A stretch of DNA of 64,000 nt from Amorphophallus konjac. Its lineage: Eukaryota; Streptophyta; Magnoliopsida; Alismatales; Araceae. Positions 43,506 to 55,909 of this stretch are shown in pieces (the first letter of the stretch is position 1; every line of letters starts with the position of its first letter). The position numbers and the translations under genes are program-made. The notes under the pieces were generated by a model. It searched no databases and was not told the DNA's origin. It was given only the letters and a program-made list of their open reading frames with translations. The DNA is taken from the NCBI GenBank assembly GCA_022559845.1, contig CM040128.1, forward strand, positions 76,695,247-76,759,246, read 5' to 3'.

Positions 43506-45135
43506 GTCTTTTTCATACATTTGCATTTATTTTAAGGACAGATACGTAATCTGTTTGCTAAGTGTGCAGGTTGCAAGTACTCAGGTGTTCCTTGCTATAT
43601 CTTTGTGCTCTGCCTCCTATCCACATCTTTGATCTGTTCTTTCCTTCTTCGATCCACTCTCTCGATCTGTTCTGAAGCTCATGTCCTTCTCAGTTTTTGT
43701 TTGCAATGATCATATCTTTATGAGAGGACTTTTGCCTCACGATTATGAACCTGGCGGTTCTGTTTCATTCTGATCTTGGGTTTTGATTGAAGGGCGTATC
43801 TGTTTATGTCTTTTATCCCGCCGTGTCCTTGTCACGTGTTTATGTCCCACCGTGTTGTCCCACACATGTTGTTTTATCCTTCACCGAGTGTTGTTAGTTG
43901 TCTTGCACATGTTGTTAGTCACCCCTTTATGTCCCATGTTCTTGTCCCAACCGTGTGGTCATCCGTCATGTTCTTGTCTCAACCGTGTGTTGTCCCACCG
44001 CGTTGTTGTCTTGTCACACCGTGTTCATGCATGCATGTTGTTTGTTCATGCCATTGCATATGTGCTCGTGTGCCTTTGTTATGTTATGTTGCATTGTCTC
44101 CCATTTCATTTGACTGTTATGTTATGTCGTGTTGTTTGTCGTTCAGTTGATAGTTATGTTATTTTCTCTATGTTTACACTTGCTTGTTTATCATATTTGT
44201 CTTATACATGAAAAAATCAAAAGAAATCAGAAAATGAAAATCAAAAAAAATGCCATTTTGCCTGCACAGGTAAGTCAGGTATGGCCTTCTATGCCTACTC
44301 ATTGTTGCATTACTATATGGTATCTATATTATTATATTATCTCGAGAACCAGTTGGTTATCTACGTGTTCCAGGATCTGATGTTCCCCTATAACAAAAAC
44401 GATGATGATCTAGGTGCACATGTTTAATCATCGATAGGCCGTTAGGTTGGGAAAATTAGGGAACGATGGTTCTATCACGCACGCCGTGGTTGCGTATAGT
44501 GTCTTGACCCTGATTGTTCCAATCTAGTAATACTATTCTCGAGTACTTTCTATTTTATGATTTCTTTGCATTCATTTTGATGATTTCTTTATTTTTAGCC
44601 CAGCATGCATCATGTCATTTTGAGCATTAGTGCCTCGTGATCCGTTCAAGGTTGTTCCTCAGTAATGGTTAATTGCACTTCAATTCACTTGGATAAGAGA
44701 TTCTCATTCCACTCTGAATTTTAACGATTTCTCTGATCTTGCCGCTTGGTCTGGTTGGCCAGCGTGATTCATGTCTGGATTTTATCTTAGTTATATTTCT
44801 CCTGCTTTTTGCGTTGTGCTCTTTCCGACCCCCTCATTGTCTGTGGATTGTGTCCCCGATGAGGTTGGTCGTGTTTCCACTTCCTTTTGTTAGTTTAGCT
44901 CTCCAGACATGTTTCATCCGCGTCAGCCATTCCGGGTGGGTAGTTCGACATTTTTCGAGAGAATTCCTATCGCTTGTTGGTTGTGACGGGTGTCTTTTGC
45001 CTTGATGCCTGCTTATCAGTTCTCTCCGCTTCATCTCTGCTTCATCTCCATTTCACGTCGCTGTCGCTTTCACTCCATCTCCTTTCCATTTCGCCTCCGC
45101 GTCGCTTTCGCTCGCTCCCTTGCAAAGAGGACATC

Positions 45136-45146
45136 AAGGAGGGGCA
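45136..45146 (+). promoter_or_regulatory. Polypurine tract of the gag-only element
   Basis: AAGGAGGGGCA lies two bases before the 3' LTR start TGTTGACACCC. It is the expected plus-strand primer. Confidence 0.7.
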
Positions 45147-45148
45147 TC

Positions 45149-47450
45149 TGTTGACACCCGTTTTTAGCCTGCAAGTTGCGTTATTTCTCCTATTCATCAA
45201 ATTTTGGATGTCCCAAATTACCCATTGTTTTGGAGCCTTCCTTGGATGAATTTCGAGTCTATTTTATTAATCCATTCTATTTGAGCCTTGGATATCATTA
45301 TTTCTTAGGGCCCAGGAGCCTATCTTATCACATGTCGGCCTTCCAAGTCAACTTACGGCCCATTTAGGCCGGCGTCCCTCAAGCATTCAGCCCCCTTTCG
45401 TTGCGTAGTCTTGAAAATGGTCCTTTTTCACCTCCTTTCTTTCCTCTTTTCAAAATGTGTCCTTCACAAAAGTTGTTCATCTTTCAAAGCCCTACATTTT
45501 CTTCTTCTACGCCATTATCCAGTTCTCCACCGTTTTCAAGTCTCAATATTTTTCTCTGTTCTCACCCAATTTTCTCTCTCTTATGATTGTTTTTTCATCT
45601 TTGTTTCTTCATGAAAATTGTTCATATTTCAGTTATCTACAATTTCTTCTTCTACCACTTTTTCTAATTCTGCACCGTTTTCAAGATATGCTTCCATTTC
45701 TAAAGTCATGTGAGCCTGGCAGCTAAACGGTCAACAGTTGACCGTTTCTTGAGTTGAACGGTCACAAGTTGACCGTCTAACAGTAAAACGGTCAACAGTT
45801 GACCGCCCATGAACAGTAACTTTTTTAATTTTTATTTTTAATTTATATTATTTTTAAAATGTCATAAAACGGTCTTCTTAAGACCGCCTAACTCGAAAAA
45901 CGGTCCGTGGATGACCGTTTATCTCTTTTTTGTGCGAAAAGTCCCCCGGTCGCCCCCAGGTTTGGGCGGTCTACTTCTAACCGCCCAATTGAATGAACGG
46001 TCTATCGTGCGACCGTCCAACTAATAGAGAGTCCGCAAGTTCCTGAACTCCGTCTTCTTCGCCGCCGGATTCTAAGGTCGAACCTGTGCAACGAGGCCTC
46101 TTTGTTAGGGCTCTATCTTCTAGAATCCTCAACCAAATTGACCTACGTTTGTTTCTATCTCTTGCCCTTTGTATTATCTTCAATTGGATCCATAGGGCAT
46201 GACTTTTCATGCACCGGATCTCCTGGAATCTTGACCGCAAGTTAGGGATTTACTCATTTCGTGCAACCAAAAATCCATGCAGATTAGGTTCCAGAGCCTT
46301 CTTCCAAGAGCCATAACTTCCACAATCTTCAACCAAAAAGAGTCCCGTTTGTTCCTACCTCTTATCCTATCTATTATCTCGAGATTGATCCATAGATCTC
46401 GAGATTTGGTGGACTCTATCCTCTGAAATCGCAGAAGAAAGTTAAGGTTTTCACCCTTTTTTCTATAAATAGATGCCCAGTTCGCCTGCGCGACGGGGGG
46501 CTCTTCTTGACTTGGGGCGAAGCCATGCCAAATCGTCATCGCAAACCTTCGACCCCAGGCTATTGAGAGAAGTATAGGCTTCATTTTGATACCTTATTTG
46601 CTGGATTTCATCTTCGTTTACCCTCCTAACTTCGCCCATACTTTTTGCAAATCATCACGAGTTCTTGAACCTGTGCGACGGGGCGCCCTTCGTCGGCTCG
46701 GGGCGGAGTCATCCGGCATCCTCTTCGTCCTCCATTGGTCTCATCTTGAAGAGGGGAGTATCTTCTTCATTTTTCATCTCTCCGGGCTCTCTTTCTTCAT
46801 ACCTAGGCTTAGTTCTCTCCCTCCACTTTTCACAAATCATCACAGTTTTACACTTAGTTTTTTTGCGCTGTTTCGGCACGTTCATGCATTTTTCTCCGTT
46901 TTACACAACGTTTTTCTCCCCCATTTCTCCATCAAATTCCATGATTTCAAATTCTATGCATGCACAACACTCCCACCTTACTTTTGCACCCACTCATAGG
47001 GGTTAAAAACCCTCCCCCGGTGCGTTCTCCCCCTTTCTTTCATGCTACTTCATCATTTCGGACATGTGCTACACTTTCATGTTTCTAATGGGTTTTCTCT
47101 TATGTTTGTGGCTTTATTTTGCAAGAGACTATTGATAGAACGTGAGGCCGTCGCTTTCTAGCCGGCTAGGAGGTGAGGAGGTGCACCCACATCGGCTTCC
47201 CGCATCCCATTTCAAGCGCGATCACACGTTGTAGCGGCTTCCCGTTAGGCCGCATCTTCTTCTTCATTTTCCAAGGTACACGGCACCGTATTCATCTTTT
47301 CTTCATCCTTTTGATGCCGTAGAACCTTGGTGGCGATCACGGTCAGGTTCCTCTTCTTTATCGCCCCTTTCCATTTCATGCACTTTCACGCTTATATGCA
47401 TGGTTATATTGTTTAGCTCGGGGCGGGGTATATTACATTTACATCCTACA
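45149..47450 (+). repeat. 3' LTR of the gag-only element
   Basis: Matches 34802-37108 nearly base for base, starting TGTTGACACCCG and ending ACATCCTACA. Small differences include a shorter AT run near 45830. It carries the same hairpin row and TATA box. Confidence 0.93.
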
Positions 47451-47455
47451 CGTAC
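47451..47455 (+). repeat. Right target-site duplication CGTAC
   Basis: Identical to 34797-34801; confirms a single integration event. Confidence 0.93.
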
Positions 47456-47547
47456 CACCCCTTTTCTTTTCTTATTATACATGTTATAGAGAATAAATAA
47501 GGACATATAAGAAATTAAATATAATAAAATTAAGATTATTACTTACC

Positions 47548-49328
47548 AATCTCTCCTTTTGGGTCGCGAAGGAAACAGATCCAGAAGTATGGAGATGCAC
47601 GTCTGGATGTAACACACGTGCGTCTTTGGCTTTTGCAGATCTGGCGATCTAATTAAGCTCGGCCCATCTATCACAGAGGTCCTCCCAGTGCTCCCTCCTG
47701 ATCCATGTGGGGCTGTGTGCCTTCCAAAGGCCACGGTCCTCGCTCCCCCCGGCTAGAGCCTTGGCACGTTCTCGACAGCCATGTAAATAATGCTTATAAT
47801 TTACATTTGCTGTGGTCTCCCATACACATCGAGCTCATCTGGCTTCAGCTCGCCTCACAAACTGATATCCTTGCTGTCAAGAATTCAAATTTTATAAGTT
47901 AGTGGATTAAAATTGTGGAGTTGGGAAATATGTAATTTAAAAGATTAAATTGTATACCAGGAACTCGTCATACAATCGATCGCGAATATCCTGAGGAAAC
48001 TTTCGAAATGACTTATATGGACCAGTCACATGTCGCTCAATAATGTTGGTAATAAAACGAGAAGCCTCACTGGGCTCTATTTTATCCCTACAATTACATG
48101 TGTTAAAATGATAGTCACCAATTATATAGTTGTTGGATAGGTAACGAACATAATTCATGAGTTTAAATATTTACCCAGAGACCCAACATGGCTTGCGTCC
48201 CTCTTGCAACACCACATGCTCGCCCTCGTGATGGCTAACAGCATCGTCTACCAGTTGTGTGCCCGGCTGGGCGGACGAGCCAACTATCGTAGGTGGTGTG
48301 CCTGACGTACATGTTACAAGTAAAATAGAAGTAGTTAATCAGAATTTAGCACATTGTTAAAAATAAAATTATTCAATAAGTAAACATATAGAATTTTTAT
48401 CATTTAACTAAGAATTTAAATAAACATACCAGTAGAATGTGATGGAAGGGGTGTACTCTGTAGACCTGATATAGAGGCACTCAAACCTGTAAACAGAAAA
48501 TATCGTTAGCAAAATAATGTGCATATTCACTACTCACTTGTGTAAGGCTTCAAATAAACATACCCGCAGCACATGGTGGGGGCGGTGTAATCTGTGTACC
48601 TGGTGCAGAGACATAAAATATCATTACCCAAACAAAGTGCATAATCACTACTCATTCATCTAAGAATTGAAATAAACATACCCGCAGCAGGTGGTGGGGG
48701 CGGTGTAATATGTGTACCTCGTGCAGAGACATAAAATATCATTACCCAAACAAAGTGCATAATCACTGCTCATTCATCTAAGAATTTAAATAAACATATC
48801 CGCAGTAGGTGGTGGGTGCGGTGTAATATGTGTACCGGTGCAAAGACACAAAATATCATTACCCAAACAAAGTGCATAATCACTACTCATTCATCTAAGA
48901 ATTAAAATAAACATACCCGCAGCAGGTGGTGGGGGCGGTGTAATATGTGTACCTGGTGCAGAGACATAAAATATCATTACCCAAACAAAGTGCATAATCA
49001 CTACTCATTCATCTAAGAATTGAAATAAACATACCCGCAGTAGGTGGTGGGGGCGGTGTAGACTGTGTACCTGGTGCAGAGACATAAAATATCATTACCT
49101 AAACAAAGTGCATAATCACTACTCATTCATCTAAGAATTGAAATAAACATACCCGTAGTAGGTGGTGGGGGTGGTGTAGACTATGTACATAGTGCAGAGA
49201 CATAAAATATCATTATCCAAATAAGGTGCATATTCACTACTCTGTGATCTAAGAATTTAAATAAACATACCAGTAGAACCCCTCCCGGAACCACCTCTCC
49301 TCGAAGATCCGCTATGGCCTCGAACCAT
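47548..49328 (-). pseudogene. TNPA-like gene, 5' exons (Transposase_24 type)
   Basis: The minus-strand gene starts at an ATG at 49328 with a short basic exon (MVRGHSGSSRRGGSGRGS, donor at 49270). It is followed by six copies of a 36-nt exon (48564-49188), an exon at 48486-48430, one at about 48301-48175, one at about 48088-47957 with GPYKSFRKFPQDIRDRLYDEF, and one at about 47873-47548 with TWIRREHWEDLCDRW and HTSGSVSFATQKERL. The last two match the plant Transposase_24 pattern of TNPA-type proteins. Most exons split a Gly codon after its first base. An in-frame TAG interrupts the last exon. The intron after 47548 received the gag-only retroelement. Confidence 0.75.
48430..49270 (-). repeat. 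Tandem 118-bp intron-exon units
   Basis: Six units of 117-118 bp (landmark CATACCCGCAG at about 48563, 48681, 48799, 48916, 49034, 49152) each carry a 36-nt exon between a CTCTGCACCAG acceptor and a GTATGTTT donor on the minus strand. The exon peptide is GTHITPPPPPAA with small changes. Unit three has lost both acceptor (CCGG) and donor (ATATG), and unit six has lost the acceptor AG; the other four look usable. Confidence 0.85.
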
Positions 49329-49438
49329 CTAATTATTGACAACATTTAAAGTAGTGCATATTAGTCGACAACTAATTACGAGGAGAGGTGGTAAGTAATA
49401 ATGATAAGTGTATATATGTTAAATTTCTCATAAAATAT

Positions 49439-52400
49439 TCAATCAGTATATATTTCATCTTCAGATGCTGAAGATATATCAACCTCATTGTCATCTTCGT
49501 CATCTTCCTCATTCTCACTAGATTCATACACTTCCTCCTTAGAGGACTCCTCTTGCCCAACAATTGCTTCATTTAGCTCAGTTGAATCAACTTCTTCCAC
49601 TTCGTCCTCTATACAATACTGAAATGGATCATCAGATTCGATCAGATGAAGATTAGAAGCAACCAACTCTACAGTGTCACCCTGGTCTGATTGAAAATAT
49701 TCGGCACTAGAATCCTCTGAGACAGCTTCAATCAGATCTAACTCATCATTAGGTGCAAGCCTTGGTTTTACCCTACAGACTACCCACCAATCTTTATTCT
49801 TGGACGGTGAATAACTTGAATAATACACTTATTGGCCTTGTGCGGCCAAAATGAACGACTCATAAGTATTCAATTTGGATCTATGTTTGACATCGACAAT
49901 CCCATATATTACGTCATTTCGAACTGAATTATGATCAAACCAATGACACTTAAAAAGGAATATATGGTTGTGTTGTCTGAAATACTGTAATTCTATGACC
50001 TCCTCAAGAATATCATAGTAATCGAGATCATTTTCATTGTATGTACTACCTTTCACGCATATGCCGCTATTCATCGTAGACTTATTTCGTCCATAATCTC
50101 GAGTGTGAAATCTATAACCATTCACAAAAAATCCTGGATAGGCATACGCGGCCTTCGAAGGTCCATAACTTATCACCCAGACTCTTTCATCGGTAACATA
50201 ACCTTTTTCAACCTATGAATATAAACCATGTTACTTTAAATTGAACTTGCATACACCTCAAGCTTTGTGGAATTGGTAGATTGGCACTTACTTGACCTTT
50301 AAGTCATCTGGTAAAAGATCTCTCTCGTTCATTTTGAACCTCCAACTCATTGAGGTGTGGACATCGAGTAATTAATTCTAAATCAAATTGCCTGCAATGA
50401 TGAATGCAACATCACCGTAAATGGGAGGAAGAACGTCAGGATGCTTATAAATTTCAGCACCTATGGAGTTGAGGACTCACTCAACATAAGGTTCAATCTC
50501 AACACAGTTCAGGAGAACATAGATCTCTGCGGCCAACAACTCTCTGTCCTCTAATATGCGATTCGAACAACGTCCAAATGCACGACCTGGATACTTAAAT
50601 ATGGACAACCGGTCGGACGGACCCACCTCTCCTCCATCATCATTACGTGGAGGTCAATTGCGACGAGTTTGAATTTCGGGTTTGAAGTACATCGAACATA
50701 AGTTTAAAATTTCTTCAATAATATATGCCTCGGTAATCGAACCCTCTACTTTAGCCTTGTTGTGAACCTTTATTTTTAGGTCATGCAAACACCTATGACA
50801 ATAATTCATATGACAATGACATACAGTGACAATGACAGACACATGTAACTATTGTCAATTAATCAGTAAATACATACTGATTACCTCTCAAATGGATACA
50901 TCCATTGAAATTGTACCGGTCCTCCAACTTTGGCCTTGTATGGCAAATGGATAATCAGGTGCTCCATGGAATCGAAGAACGCAGGGGAAAATATCTTCTC
51001 CAACTTACATACCGTCGTGACCACATTCTGTTCCATAGTTTTTACGTCCCCAAGTTTGAATTCTGATGCACATAGAATCTTGAAAAGTTGACTCAACTCA
51101 GTCAATGCTCCCCAAATGGGCTTTGGCAATATGTCACGGAATGTAATGGGCAGAAGTCTCTCCATGAACACATGGCAGTCATGACTTTTCAATCCATATA
51201 TTTTTCCCTCATTGACATTCACACAACGGGCTATGTTAGACACATATCCATTAGGGAATCTTAATTGTTTTAGCCACTGGCATAGTTCATTGATCTGTGT
51301 GTCTTTCAACACGTAAGTTGCTTTAGGTTGTACAACTTTGCCCCTTACCGGCCGCAATTCCAACTCTGGTCATTTGCAAAGTATCTTCATGTCCGCTTGC
51401 GCCTTGGCATTGTCTTTTATTTTGGCTTCCACGTTCATGATGGTGTTGAACACATTATCAAAGATATTCTTCTCAACATGCATGACGTCCAGGTTGTGCC
51501 GTATCAAAAGGGCTGACCAGTAAGGTAATTCCCAGAAGATACTTTTCTTCACCCAATTGCGTTCCTCTCCAAATCCACGAAGATGTCGTGTACTACACGA
51601 CAATTGCACTATATCTGGTAAATTTTGCACCTCTAATACCATTTATCGACGAGACATCCGTTCCAAGTCTGCTTCATCCATTTCAACTATGTTCTTAATG
51701 AATGAGTCCTTTTGCCTTCAGAAAGGATGGTTATTTGGTAGAAACCGTCGATGATAATCAAACCAGTATGATTTCTTACCATATTTCAGGACAAAGGATT
51801 AGGTATCAGCCATACAGTAAGGACATGCCAACCTCCCGTGTGTGCTCCAGCCAGATAGCATTCCATATGCAGGGAAGTCACTTATTGTCCACATCAATGC
51901 AGCCTTCATAGTGAAATTTTGTTTTCTGTACGCATCATAAGTAACAACTCCATCATTCCATAATCTTTTCAACTCATCAATCAGTGGCCTGAGATATATG
52001 TCTAAATTTTTTCCTGGATTTTTTGGACCTGGAATCACCAAAGTTAAGAAAAGGTTCTCACTCTTCATGCACATGCCCGGCGGAAGATTGTACGGCGTCA
52101 TGAAGACTAGCCAACATGAGTAAGACGGCACTGAACCTTCAAATGGGTTGAAGCCGTCTGTGCATAAACCTAACCTAACATTGCGTGGCTCGTGACCAAA
52201 AGTAGTATAGTTACGACTGAAATGAGCCCAAGCTTCACCGTCGGCGGGATGACTGATTATATCATCTACACGACGTACTCTTTCTGCGTGCCATATCATA
52301 TGCCGAGCTATCTTTGACGACATATACATCCGCTGCAATCTGGGCGTGAGAGGGAAGTATCGCAGTGACTTGTAAGGCACATCCTTCTGCTTTGACTTGT

Positions 52401-53136
52401 CTCCTCTCTTAGGTTTAAATCTATCATGATGACAAATATCACATGATATTTTATCTACATCATCTGCATAATATAGTATACAGTGATTAGGGCATGCATC
52501 TATTTTTTGCTATCCAATCCCTAAATCATTGACCATCTTCTTTGCACGGTAAAAATTTTTAGGCAGCTTCTCATCCATAGGTAACATACTCTTGATAAGG
52601 AGGAGCATACGGTCAAAACAACTCTCACTAAGGTGAAATTCGGATTTCAAATTCAACAACTGTGAGACAGCAGACAATCGAGTGTGATTTTCACAACCAT
52701 CTCACATCGGCTCATCAGCATCCCGAAGTAACTGATAAAATCTTTCAGTCGACTTATTTGGTGGCTCTTCGTTGTACACGTGTTCCCCTTGTACATTAAA
52801 GTTAGGGCCAGCAGCATCGATTACCATGTCTGCATAGGTACTTGTGCTGCCAACATTGCCGGGCGCATGCGACCAAAAGTCCTCACCGTGACACACCCAA
52901 TTCATATAACCTTTCATGAACCCTTTCCTGTATAAATGAACTTGCACATCCCATAGCGAAAGCAATTTCTTATTTTTACAGTGTAAACAAGGACACCGGA
53001 TGTTACCACACTGGTCCACTGCTGTTGGATGCCCCAATACAAACTGAATAAAACTATCAACTCCATCCTTAAACTCCTCGGACACCACTCCATCAACTGC
53101 TTTATGATTCATCCATGAACGATCAACTCTAGCCAT
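49439..53136 (-). pseudogene. TNPD-like CACTA transposase
   Basis: On the minus strand the frame starts at an ATG at 53136. An N-terminal Transpos_assoc domain (53136-52702) carries the RCPCLHCKN cysteine motif. The Transposase_21 core follows (about 52620-51370), including GLCTDGFNPF, CWLVFMTPYNLPP and HNLDVMHVEKNIFDN. Next are a DUF4218 domain (51363-50881), a linker exon (about 50842-50654), further exons to 50280, and a DUF4216 domain (50176-49829) with an acidic tail ending at 49439. TNPD is the catalytic CACTA transposase. Stops interrupt it at 52702, near 52510 and elsewhere, so the gene is dead. The order is standard for plant En/Spm elements. Confidence 0.88.
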
Positions 53137-54201
<1,065 letters not shown>

Positions 54202-55497
54202 GCCAATAAGTCAATTATATAAAAAGAAGAGAGAACGTGTTGAAAAGCCTAGCTACCTTGAAAGCCCGACACCAGGGTGAGCGCGAAAAGGTATTCGGAG
54301 CCGTATCAGTCACATGTTGACCATTTCCTTATTGTTCCGTGCCCCCCTCAAACTCATGTGTCGTGAATTTACCGTCACGTCTATATTTAATGAATTTTCG
54401 AGAGCTAGGGCTCCTTGATAACGGGGAATATTAATGCCACGTGGAAGCACTCAGGATATATAATAGTCAAATATCATTGTATCTTTCATCGATTTTACTC
54501 ACGATAGGGCGTGCCAATCACGTGTCTGACAATGTGTTCAAGTTCAAAGACTGGGATGGTCTAGACTAACCGAAGGTGCGCTCCTTCTGATCACTAAGCA
54601 GACGATGGTGGGCATTCGGTCGGGACTGGCGACCCGTCGTGCCATAAAGGTCGTTCACGACGATAAAAGAGGGGAAAACGTTTGATTAATCGCCACGCCA
54701 AGCAATGGGGCTGCATGGACAATAAGTTTATTCGATTATTTAAAAAGGAGAGAACGTGTTGAAAAGCCTAGCTACCTAGAAAGGCCCACATCGGGGTGCG
54801 TGCGAAAAGGTATTCAGAGCCGTATCGCTCACATGTTGTGACTATTTCCTTATTATTTCGTGCCCCCCTCAAACTCATGTGTCGTGAATTTACCGCCACG
54901 TCTTTATGTAATGAATTTTCAGGAGCTAGGGCTCCTCGATCGCGGAGAATATTAATGCCACGTGGAAGCACTCAAGATATTATATAATTAATAGTCAAAT
55001 ATCATTGTATCTTTCATCGATTTTACTCATGATAGGGCGTGCCAATCACGTGTCTGACAATGTGTTCAAGTTCCAAGGCTGGGATGGTCTGGGCATCCCG
55101 AAGGTGCGCTCCTTCTGATCACTAAGCAGACGATGGTGGGCATCGGGTCGGGACTGGCGACCCACCATGCCATAAGGTCGATCACGACGATAAGAGGGGA
55201 AAACATTTGATTAATCATCACGCCAAGCAATGGGGCTGCATGGTCGATAAGTCGATTCGATTATATGAAAAGAAGAGAGAACATGTTGAAAAGTCTCGCT
55301 ACCTTGAAAGCCCCACATCGGGGTGCGCACGAAAAGGTATTCAGATCCGTATCGGTCACATGTTGACCATTTCCTTATTGTTTCGTGCCCCCTTGAAACT
55401 CATGTGCCATGAATTTACCATCACGTCTATATATCGCCAACATTTCGGGAGATAGGGCTCCTCGATCGCGGGGAATATTAATGCCATGTGGAAGCAA
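54202..55497. repeat. About 520-bp tandem repeat, two and a half copies
   Basis: The landmark GAGAACGTGTTGAAAAGCC starts at 54231 and 54750, and as GAGAACATGTTGAAAAGTC at 55277 (periods 519 and 527). Copies share CGTGCCCCCCTCAAACTCATG, GGGCGTGCCAATCACGTGTC and GACGATGGTGGGCATC. The third copy stops after ATGTGGAAGCA. Copies are roughly 90 percent alike by eye. No frame is conserved, so the unit is noncoding. I do not recognise the family. Confidence 0.85.
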
Positions 55498-55625
55498 TCA
55501 ATGACTTGTCACTCCATCCTTGAGTCACGTGCACATCATTCGGGGCAGGTGTGGCCGTCCCTGCCGAACCGGTCGTCCCGACCACGACTCCAGACGGGAT
55601 GGTACATTGCGTACCGATACGAAAA

Positions 55626-55631
<6 letters not shown>

Positions 55632-55657
<26 letters not shown>

Positions 55658-55658
55658 T
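55632..55658. repeat. (AT)n microsatellite
   Basis: A 27-bp AT run. The surrounding 55500-55900 holds no recognised gene. A GGTTCAAATCT phrase at about 55736 resembles a Pol III B box, but no A box is convincing. Confidence 0.85.
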
Positions 55659-55909
55659 GGAATAAATTAAACTATTTGAAATGACATCTTGTATCATTTG
55701 GTTAATTGTTCGGCCATTTGAACGGGTTTCTCCGGGTTCAAATCTTAGCTTCAGCGTAAGGTTTCCATATTTTTTTAAATATAACTTATTCAAAAAAGTA
55801 AATGAATACATGGCAGAACTCTGTTTTTGAACCCAACACGTCACGATTAACAACGATACACTAAACGAACTTAGTCTAGTGCCCCGCTCTACGTCTCAAG
55901 TGCTGAGCC

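Larger units (their letters stand above)
42152..45148 (+). other. Noncoding 3' part of the gag-only element
   Basis: Three kilobases without pol or any domain. It includes an A-rich tandem repeat (43333-43505) and a degenerate CTTGTCCCACCGTGTTG-like repeat (about 43810-44040). The 142-residue frame at 43783-44211 is a by-product of that repeat. The region ends in AAGGAGGGGCATC, the presumed polypurine tract before the LTR start at 45149. Confidence 0.65.
34802..47450 (+). mobile_element. Non-autonomous gag-only LTR retrotransposon (TR-GAG-like), 12.6 kb
   Basis: Two direct LTRs of 2307 and 2302 bp, TG...CA ends, a purine tract before the 3' LTR and a CGTAC duplication define a complete element. 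Inside, the only recognisable protein is a Ty3/gypsy-type gag (about 38636-40266) with a CX2HX4GHX4C-like knuckle, followed in the same phase by an unrecognised frame to 41784. I see no protease, reverse transcriptase, RNase H or integrase in the remaining 3.3 kb. Elements with gag but no pol are known as TR-GAG elements and need enzymes from a partner. It lies in the CACTA TNPA gene and is therefore younger than that element. The LTRs are nearly identical by eye. Confidence 0.9.
31594..53136 (-). mobile_element. Decayed En/Spm (CACTA) transposon with nested insertions
   Basis: The left end (3' end of the element) starts CACAACAAGAAAA, one base off the usual CACTACAAGAAA, and is followed by CGACG-rich subterminal repeats. 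On the minus strand come a TNPD-like transposase gene (from 53136 to 49439) and a TNPA-like gene (from 49328 to about 32627). This is the standard order of plant CACTA elements. The TNPA gene holds a gag-only retroelement (34802-47450) and a copia LTR (32830-34187). I could not find the right terminal repeat. The feature end is set at the TNPD start codon, and the true element extends further. Several in-frame stops show that it is inactive. Confidence 0.85.

Noticed and set aside
43783..44211. 142-residue Cys/Val/Leu/His-rich frame in the gag-only element.
   Set aside because: It translates a degenerate TTGTCCCACCGTG repeat; no domain.
55725..55745. GGTTCAAATCT as a Pol III B box of a SINE.
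   Set aside because: No convincing A box at the right distance, no poly(A) end and no target duplication.
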